Positions 44,106-51,865 of a stretch of 51,865 nt of DNA are shown here, piece after piece (positions within the stretch are counted from its first letter, which is position 1; each line of letters starts with the position of its first letter). The position numbers and the translations under genes are program-made. The DNA comes from Suillus spraguei (lineage: Eukaryota > Basidiomycota > Agaricomycetes > Boletales > Suillaceae). The DNA lies in contig JABCPU010000455.1 in the NCBI GenBank assembly GCA_016800925.1, positions 1-51,865 on the forward strand. Direction: 5' to 3'. The notes under the pieces are model-generated. The model did no database searches. It was not told the origin of the DNA and was given only the letters and a program-made list of their open reading frames with translations.

Positions 44106-45169
44106 ACGAAGACTAAAAGCACAACTCTGACTGAAAGTCGGCGTAGCCCCAAGATCAGTTAGTCCTATCGCTCGCGTGGAATATCGAAGGACGGTTGGGC
44201 GAGGGGTGGGCGAACCCTTTAGGTCATAATGCATTGTCCTAAACAGGGATCTGTCCGAAGGATGTTATGAGCAGCGGTGACCCAAAGGTGTTTTGTTCCC
44301 CCGGCAATGCGGGGAACCCGTGGTCTTCTAGACGCATTCCTTAAGGAGACCAATTGCGGCCGTTCGCATCTGAGGAAGCTCCGCATCAGCTGCAGGGCTA
44401 TCAATATCTGTTGCTGTGACGCAGATGGCAGTCCCGCAAGAATGAGCGCAATCGCGATTAAAGACGGTGCGAACAAGAGCTGGATGAACGTTTCAGGGAG
44501 ACCAGAGTCTGATTTCAAGATTTTGAGTATTTATCGAGATGTGGGAACTGCACCACCAACATCCATCTCAGTCCTGAGGTGACCCCGGTCGAGATCGCCT
44601 TGTCTATAGTTCGAAGCTGTTTGACCAAAGGAATCGATATATCAGATATTTATTGTTGTGACAACATCATGAGCATGAACGATGCTCGTACGTGATTCTT
44701 AATCTTTACTCCGCTCAACTGCGACTCACAACAACCCATAGTCTACGCTTCTTTGCCCCTTCCGATCTTCTTGACTATTGAATGTACGAGATGCATTATC
44801 TACGTCTCTGACAAAACGCCTGGCAGCGGTCCATTGCGATTGGCCGTCTTGCTACCCAACATCCTCGCGCTTGGCCCGCTCCGGGTGATTTTTGGATGGG
44901 TGTTGATGGTCATATGGTTGCCTGTGCGAGCTGTTCTATGTCATACTAGGACGACTACAGGGGCGCGGGCGAAAGACCGTACACCATAGTCCTATACAAT
45001 GTGTTAGTTCTATTGGTACACAAGGAAGGTGATGTTCTCGATTCTTCCAACTAAGACGCTAACTGGCTTTGTCTTACAGCCGTCCGGCTTGGATTCGAAG
45101 CAATTCGATCTTCTCATGGGTCATTAGCGGGTTAGTCGCTACCTGCATCACTTGGCTCATTCTTGACTA
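44106..45169. other. Unassigned stretch with scattered frames
   Basis: A plus-strand frame near 44753-44989 is hydrophobic (VIFGWVLMVIWLPVRAVL) but no family is recognised. Confidence 0.4.
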
Positions 45170-46240
45170 TTTTCTAGGTCTGTTCAGGACTGTGAATTGT
45201 TCTGCAAAACTATCTTTGGCCAAAAGGACTCGTCTCACCAGAATATTCCCATGTCGTACCACGCTGTCGAGCTCCCTTCCAAGCTTCGCTTTGGCTATTA
45301 CCTGTCAGGTACTATGATATATGTGGAACGTCGTGATTTGCTGCTTATAGGTTCCTTATAGATGGCATGATGGAATCGTCACCTGCATGCAAACGAGCAG
45401 TACTGGAGACAGTCTCAGCACTCAGGAAGCAGGGACATCAATGTATTGAGTTTACATCTCCTTTGAGTACGCTTTCTATACCTCTCCTCACTCATTCTCC
45501 GTCCTGACAATTTATCAAGACGCAAGTGCGATGGAGGTGTTCCTGGGACTCACATCATCCGACGGTTATAAGAAGATGCTGTCACATCTTGATTCAGACC
45601 CTATGGCAAGTTTAAATTAAAGATATGCCGTCTATATCTCACACAACCCGACTTGCAGGAGGACAGTTTATTCTTGGTCACCTTGGGTCCCAGATTACCG
45701 TCCTTCGTTTGTAAGCTGGCTTGTTGGATCGCCAAGACGTTCTTGGGCGACTCCCTCTTCCCGCGTTTCTTCTCGTTGGCACGGGAGAAGTCTGTTTTGG
45801 AATTCACGGATTTCACTGACCAACGGAATAAGGTTGCCGCTGCGTGGTATGAACAGGTAAGCGTATTGACATTCAGGGACTTTCCTTTGTTAATACCCCC
45901 CAGGTATGGGACAAATACGGTTTCGATGGAATCATCGCACCTGTGCAGTCCCTTCCAGTGATACCTCACGGGTAAGTTTCGGCACCTTCCTTCTCGGTTG
46001 TGAAGCTCATAATCTCCAGGGGTGCGACATACTTGTCCGTGCTCGCAGCCGCTACCATTACGTACAACGTTATCGACTCTCCTGTCGGCACCATACCAGT
46101 GACGCGCGTCAATTCAGATACCGACAACCTGTCAACAGATTTTGTAGTAGGCGCCTCAGGCCGATCGAAAATGTTCGAGACCCGTATGTACTTGGGCAAG
46201 AATCCTGTTTACGATCCCAAAGCGATGGAGGGGTGGCGGT
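45170..46240 (+). pseudogene. Fatty-acid-amide-hydrolase-like amidase, 3' fragment
   Basis: Exons on the plus strand read ELPSKLRFGYYL, ESSPACKRAVLETVSALRKQ, MEVFLGLTSSDGYKKMLSHL, EDSLFLVTLGPRLPSFV, WDKYGFDGIIAPVQSLPVIP, ATITYNVIDSPVGTIPVTRV and ARMYLGKNPVYDP-like sequence ending at KAMEG. This is the C-terminal part of fungal amidase-signature FAAH-like enzymes. Introns of about 45-55 bp have good borders. The N-terminal half, with the Ser-Ser-Lys catalytic block, is not present. The protein is cut after MEG, where the usual LPVG continuation is lost. It therefore cannot hydrolyse amides. It converges with the PAG1 relic. Confidence 0.85.
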
Positions 46241-46719
46241 CTTTTTTCAAAGTCTTCGTAGCGTTGGACACTTTATCATACATACATATCTCTATCAAGG
46301 GGCATTGTTGTTCCATAGATTTGTCTGTTATTGATGTGCATGAGATGTGCGAGTCGATTTCTGTTGCCAATAATGGTGAGGGATTGAGAAGCCTCGACAC
46401 ACAAAAATCTTTGGATATAGATATATATTGGAGCAATGATGGGGACTTGGGATACAGTTTGTGAGGCAGAAAATATGTGATTATTGATGCATGGACGATA
46501 GTGAATTGCAGGAATGTAAGTAGATGCGATCGTGAGTATGTGAACACAAACATTGCAGTGAGACCAACACCATATCATCGAACAGGAATGAAGAGAAAAA
46601 CAAGTGGAAAGCCGTAGCATTGAAAAAAAGGAAGGAAACAACGTCAAGGAAATTCATTAGGGCATGGAGAAGTGCGCATTACGATCAAGCTTGAGAGAAG
46701 AAACCAAAAAGAAATGGAT

Positions 46720-48460
46720 AAAGAATATGCGTAGAGGACCCCACGCACATGCAGAAGTACGAGATCATGGGCCTGAGGCACTGGCGCACTCACATCCTCC
46801 CCTTGCCTTTGGGTTCATAAGGGTAGCTGGAATCACTCTGCTGCGACGACGACGAGCCTTGAGACAACTGGTACTGTCCTTGGTGGTAGCCTTGAACGCG
46901 TCTAGCACTAGGATAGATCCTTTCGATCGCCTTTTCCCATTGTGGATGATTGACTTCGGCCTGCGCCGTCTTGAGGTCATATTAGCGTGTACCAGTACCA
47001 GCCAGAAAATAGGAAACACCTTTCCAATGGGGTGCAAGAGACGAGTCAACGTATCGGCAAAAGCGATCTTGAACCGAAGACCATGCGCATTTGCGAAGGA
47101 CTTGGCTAATATGTCGGCTCCCTCCTCAAAATGCCTCTGGCGGCCATACCTAGCTGATACATGAACGCAAAAATACAGAGGACAGGATAGATCTCACTCT
47201 CAGTTGAACGTGACGGAGCCCTTTCACTAGATGCTCGTACTTCGTATCGAGGTATTTCGCCACTTGACCATTCGTTACAGGCTCGAGCTCGCAAAGAAAA
47301 CGATCCGTGACACTCACAAAGCTGGCGGATAATTAGTTTGGACAATGGTGCAGTAACGACACCATGCTCACCGAACGTTTGCGAAGTGTCCGAGCAGCAT
47401 AGCATAGAGTTCAGCATTAAGCCGATGATTAGCTGACTGTGCAACGAGCTTCAAGTCCGGTCTCTTGAACTGCTCGAACGTTGTTTCCTCCAGGGTAAAT
47501 CCCAGCGTATCACCCAGTGCGTCTTTGGACAAAATGGACAAGACGGCAATCAGAGCGCGACACATGATGTATATTGACGTCAGCAACTTTCGTTCACTCA
47601 GCAAGGTAAACAGCTCTTGAACTCTCGCACCACGTGTCCATAAAGGCGATTGACTAGCATGATGCTTAAGTATGTCGGGGCTGACATTTTCATTATGACT
47701 GCGTCTCCGGCACCTAATTGAGTCTATGACGGGTTTTGGATGTTCCTGAGCTATCTTCCCCAAAGAACTCATCATGTCATCAAACTTAGGATCCAGCGAA
47801 GGACCCATGAAGTTTGTCAACAAAGGTTCGTGATCCTAAAGGCGCGTGAATGACGTATGCCCCACCCATTCGAAAAGAAAGTAAATACCAGTGTTTCGTG
47901 AAGGAAAGCAGTCATCTTTGCCTCCGCCAGAGTAGAAAACCGAATAAAAACTGCATGCAGAGCATAATCAGACGGCATCTTAGGACCCGATGGCACTTTG
48001 CCATCTTCCTCCATTGACGGTCCATCACCACTGAACATCTGAGCACCAAACGTGTCGGGTACGCAGGGGACGGGAGGAGGAGAGGATGAGTAAGAGAAGA
48101 CGTGACCATAATCACTCCCTGTGTCCGAGTTGTGAAATATAGATCCAGATTGAGAATGATGAGATCTTGCAGTGGAATGCCCCCTTGCCCTTGATGGAGC
48201 GCGGGGGCGTGATTTGCTAGATTCAGGTGTCGGGGCGCGAGGATGAGGTGGACTTGTAGCTTTGAATGTCTTATTAGATGTCAAGGTGGCGTGAGGCAAG
48301 GACGACGTCGAGCAGTTAAAGGGGTTCTTGAGGATGGGATATGCTTGGTAGTCCAGTGGAGGTAATGGCAGTACATCAGTGTTCTTCTTGAATGCGTTTC
48401 TGATGGATGCGAAGGACGGCTTCTTGGAGAACGGAGAGCTTGCGGTTATGGAAGGTTAAG
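46720..48460 (-). pseudogene. PAG1/Tao3/Furry N-terminal fragment
   Basis: Minus-strand exons read SKKPSFASIRNAFKKNTDVL, PSDYALHAVFIRFSTLAEAK, DHEPLLTNFMGPSLDPKFDD, NENVSPDILKHHASQSPLW, SIYIMCRALIAVLSILSKDA, LGDTLGFTLEETTFEQFKRP, FVSVTDRFLCELEPVTNGQV, AKSFANAHGLRFKIAFADTL and HPQWEKAIERIYPSARRVQ. They match the start of the large fungal cell-morphogenesis protein PAG1 (Tao3/Mor2, Furry family), whose full length is over 2,000 residues. One extra T near 47128 breaks the frame in PPEAF-EEGAD. The sequence stops after about 530 residues, so most of the gene is gone. This is a truncated duplicate; the functional gene should be elsewhere. Confidence 0.85.
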
Positions 48461-48686
48461 TTGTATGTGAGCCTTTGTCTGACGAACAGGTTGCAAACTC
48501 ACAGGCCTGGCACCCAGCGGCAAGCCGGGCCGCTCGCAGCTGTCTACATCTTCAATTGACTCGACCGTGACGCCTCTCCTTGGAGCAACGTGTTCAAACC
48601 CTTGACAATCTATAATGTCCTTAAAACAAGACAGAAGAAATCGTTCCTGGATTAGCCGTTTTCTATCCTCCTTTCGTCGTGTATTC

Positions 48687-50297
48687 ATGTCAGAGCCTCC
48701 TCCTGGACTTCCAGCTTTAAAGTTTCACTGTCCAAATGGGCCTGATATCAATAGTGCGTCAGTCCTGAGTTGGTGTTCCTCGATGGCAGATTCTTGGGAC
48801 GAAACCCAGGGTAATCTGTATGCAAAATGTGTGCTGGCACGCATGGAATATCACAAATGTGGTAGTCATCCCGAACACGAGTTCCTGTTATTTTTTTTCA
48901 GACATTGGATCGATGGCTGCTCCGCTCAGGCTGTAGTGTCTGCAGACCGTGCCGTGCAAAGACAAGGCTGTTCCTTCAAACAATCATCTGAATTAGTCTG
49001 TCCCTCATCATCCGACACCAACGCATACGACTCTGTATCTATTTATGGTTCCCCCCGCGATGCAGCGCCACAACTTCAAGTCAGATATACACCATACAGC
49101 AAGCTTTGTAGCTTTGACTTTCCTACATCTTCTGCGCCCTCGGCACTTCAAGTGTCCACTGTCCTGTCTCTGGTACACCGCCAGGCCCCGGCATACCAAC
49201 TATATGAAAACCAATGCTATTGGTTTTCGAGCACAGTGTGGGGCAGCTTGAAAGAGCTGTTCCGTAGTGATCAAGACTCGGAGTGTGGAAACCATCATGC
49301 ACGTGGTCGTTATCGCGGGGTCGCATTAGGATCGCCAACTAAGGATATTGAGGCTGTATGTGCTGCTTATCAGTCTGAGTGGCAAAAGATGTTGGGGACG
49401 CCTGAGCAGGTAAAGTCCCATCACGAAGCCAAAGAGGCAAAGGTGGGCTATTCTCAGCTAATATGGTCTCCATTTCTTGATGGTACTCGTCGTTGCAGAA
49501 TCGACACAAATTGCGTATGGAGTTTGAGGTCGAAATCGAGCAAGTTCGACGAGCAAAAGTGGGTTATTCTCAGGAAACATTGTCTTCGTTTGTTGATGGT
49601 ACTATTTCACCAGGACGCCGAAATTGAGCGAGTTCGCCAATCCAAAGTGGGCTATTCTCAGCAAACATGGTCTTCGTTTGTTGATGGTACTATTTCACTA
49701 GGACGCTGAAATGGAGCAACAGAAAGCCGAAATCGAGCGAGTTCGCCAAGCAAAAGTGGGCTATTCTCAGCAAACATGGTCTTCGTTTGTTGATGGTACT
49801 ATTTCACTAGGACGCCGAAATGGAGCAACAGAAAGCCGAAATCCAGCGAGTTCGCCAAGCAAAAGTGGGTTATTCTCAGCAAACATGGTCTTCGTTTGTT
49901 GATGGTACTATTTCACTAGGACGCCGAAATGGAGCGACAGAAAGCCGAAATGGAGCGAGTTCGCCAAGCAAAAGTGGGTTATTCTCAGCAAACATGGTCT
50001 TCGTTTGTTGATAGTACTATTTCACTAGGACGCCGAAATGGAGCAACAGAAAGCCGAAATCGAGCGAGTTCGCCAAGCAAAAGTGGGTTATTCTCAGCAA
50101 AAATGGTCTTCGTTTGTTGATGGTACTATTTCACTAGGACGCCGAAATGGAGCAACAGAAAGCCGAAATCGAGCGAGTTCGCCAAGCAAAAGTGGGTTAT
50201 TCTCAGCAAACATGGTCTTCGTTTGTTGATGGTACTATTTCACTAGGACGCCGAAATTGAGCAACTTCGCGCGAGGCTTGCAGCCTTAGAGGGCTGA
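48687..50297 (+). CDS. Conserved fungal hypothetical protein with amplified coiled coil
   Basis: Exon 1 (48687-49442) encodes 252 residues starting MSEPPPGLPALKFHCPNGPD, a globular part that I recognise as a common mushroom-fungus hypothetical family (VLSLVHRQAP, YENQCYWFSSTVWGSLKELF, HARGRYRGVALGS). Eight further phase-0 exons encode a charged coiled coil: NRHKLRMEFEVEIEQVRRAK, DAEIERVRQSK, then five 18-residue exons of the type DAEMEQQKAEIERVRQAK, and a last exon DAEIEQLRARLAALEG ending at TGA 50297. Total 389 residues. Introns are 55-56 bp and nearly identical. Exon and intron together form a 109-bp tandem repeat. AATAAA occurs at 50341, a plausible poly-A signal. An upstream in-frame ATG at 48615 is possible, but the family starts near 48687. 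The function is unknown. Confidence 0.85.
49647..50246 (+). repeat. 109-bp tandem repeat, one intron plus one exon per unit
   Basis: Five full units plus the final intron: introns at 49647, 49756, 49865, 49974, 50083 and 50192 (55 bp each) alternate with 54-bp exons. Units differ by only a few bases. An older, more diverged intron-exon set precedes them at 49443-49646. Confidence 0.9.
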
Positions 50298-51199
50298 TAT
50301 TTCATATCGTCATATCGTCATCGGGGCTGACATCTGATATAATAAAGCACGCATAACCGCCGGGTCGGGTGCAGTCCACCCTGTCATGCTGTGTTGTTTT
50401 TTGCGCATGTGTTGCGAACGCTGATGACTCCGGATCAGCACCACCCTTCCAGTAGAAAATTTACTGAATCAGATTTCTGAAAGCTTCACACGGGTCAGAA
50501 TTCCGAGAACCCTGACCTAGTAACCGCTGACTCGTGCCTTCCTTAATCGTCTGGCGTTTGGCTGTGCAAACTTCGAAGTATCACTACCATTCATTATCAT
50601 CATCTGTTCCACGCTGCCTTGACCCCTTACTCAGGAGGTCAGCACGCTGGTCACCAGTCAATGTCCCTGAGGTCCAATACGAAGCACTTACAGGCTCCAG
50701 TATTACACAATCCGCACGTCCGTCGCATCCTGAGGGCATTGTCAGGTAGTCGCCAAATTTAACATGCAATCAGCGAGACCAGACGAGTGTTCAACTTGCT
50801 GCAAGTAGTTTATGTTCATTCACGATGTGTAAATCGACAACTAACATCGAGCCAACTCGTTCGAGGGTTGTAATCCAGCGTAGGATAGATAGTGGGTCCG
50901 CCATGGAAAATGATGATATATTGAAGGCCTGAGTTCTCCGGGAACAGTCAACGCCTATACAAGCCCCTACCAATTGTTGGATCTACGTTTGTTCTGTGAC
51001 CAATAAGCAGTAAGAATCGTCAAGTCTCTATTTGCCGTCAAGATCGTCATGCATACAAATACACTATGAGTGAAGTTTTCCCCAAACCTGAGAAAGTAGT
51101 AGTGTGTAGTGATAACATGTCTTGGCAAGGCGTCTGAAGAAATGTACACCTTAGTTGACTTCAGTCGCGGTGGTTATATTCCTACTATCGTTAAGTTTT
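50298..51199. other. Spacer, no recognisable gene
   Basis: Downstream region of the coiled-coil gene, with AATAAA at 50341. Short frames without family features follow. Confidence 0.5.
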
Positions 51200-51419
51200 T
51201 CGCCACAGCCCGTCGTACTGTGTGGCGTAGAATGCTGCATAGGCCCGGGGTTGTCGTACTTTGTTTGGGGTTTGTGGTCCGTACTGCGGTCGTAAAATAT
51301 TGATATCAAAATGAATTGAAGAGTAACAATCCCAAGGATGAATCAAAACGACGCAGCTCTTCTTGCGTACTCGTGCGAACCTCCATGAGTAGCCTCCACG
51401 GAGTCTCTATTGAGGTTAT

Positions 51420-51865
51420 AGCAGCAAGACCAATCGCGATCCAAATTGAAGCGCGCCGTTAAACATAGCACCAACTGTGCCTGGACATGGATGAAGGCGC
51501 AGCTTGGAAAATAGCGATACTATGAAGCAAGTAAACCGTGCTCGGAAAACTGCTATTATTTGAAACTTACTTCGTATGTGAGAAAGCAACCATGACTCCG
51601 GCGGCTGCCAAGTACAAATGCTGGGAATACAAATGGCCAATAGTTTTCGGGCTTTCCCCCACCGAGCGCCAGCAGTAAGGTGGCGACCATGCACAATGAT
51701 AGACCAGTAAGGATAATCCACTTCGGACTGTAGATACGAGAGAATGATCCAGTGCAGCTCGCAGCAAAGGCTACGATACCGAGTGGCAACCTAGAGAACA
51801 AAGAATCTTGATGGTTGGCGATATGAAGTGACAGCGAATACCTTACATGTTGAACGGCCTGTCGA
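51420..51865 (-). pseudogene. MFS transporter relic, runs off window
   Basis: Minus-strand pieces read LPLGIVAFAASCTGSFSRIY, SPKWIILTGLSLCMVATLLL, GGGKPENYWPFVFPAFVLG, GVMVAFSHT, then, after an intron-like gap and frameshifts, GTVGAMFNGALQFGS. They match the late transmembrane helices of fungal drug-type MFS transporters. The frame shifts twice within 300 bases. The 5' part lies to the right of the window. Confidence 0.8.

Noticed and set aside
49711..50229. A series of separate 63-codon genes
   Set aside because: These frames read through the introns of one spliced gene; the repeated endings come from the 109-bp unit.

Overview
The window looks like an accessory, repeat-rich part of a basidiomycete (Agaricomycetes-type) genome. 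The evidence is many short GT-AG introns of about 50-60 bp, families typical of mushroom-forming fungi (F-box/LRR, JmjC, WW-domain membrane proteins, SNF2-like remodelers, DUF3712, ABCC and MFS transporters), and abundant small inverted-repeat elements. No rRNA, tRNA, CRISPR or bacterial-style operon was seen. All calls come from reading the sequence; no database search was possible.

Two kinds of DNA alternate. Intact genes: a divergent pair at 5.4-14.2 kb (an unrecognised 839-residue protein on the minus strand and a SNF2-type DEAH helicase-like protein on the plus strand); an F-box protein at 25.1-26.1 kb; a probable WW-domain membrane protein at 27.7-29.5 kb; a Ras GTPase (36.7-37.6 kb) and a JmjC protein (38.8-40.9 kb), both on the minus strand; and a conserved fungal hypothetical protein at 48.7-50.3 kb whose 3' half consists of tandemly amplified exon+intron units. 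Broken gene relics lie between them: DUF3712 (two copies), an ABCC transporter, acetyl-CoA synthetase, an M28 carboxypeptidase, a fatty-acid-amide-hydrolase-like amidase, the N-terminal part of a PAG1/Furry morphogenesis protein, and an MFS transporter at the right edge.

Mobile DNA: a 1.5-kb Tc1/mariner-like element with 232-bp terminal inverted repeats at 3.8-5.3 kb. It carries a broken transposase facing a small basic, AT-hook-like ORF. A second partial copy near 32.3-33.2 kb has that small ORF intact. At least four other short inverted-repeat elements occur (9.05-9.36, 29.9-30.3, 41.35-42.26 and 42.55-42.73 kb). An inverted duplication joins the first 425 bases to 43.7-44.1 kb.

The most interesting signals are the 109-bp exon+intron amplification that extends a coiled coil without breaking frame, the two-nucleotide exon needed to keep the Ras gene in frame, the divergent SNF2/unknown gene pair, and an 11-bp motif (GTCCTTAAAGT) recurring in the flanks of both intact gene islands.
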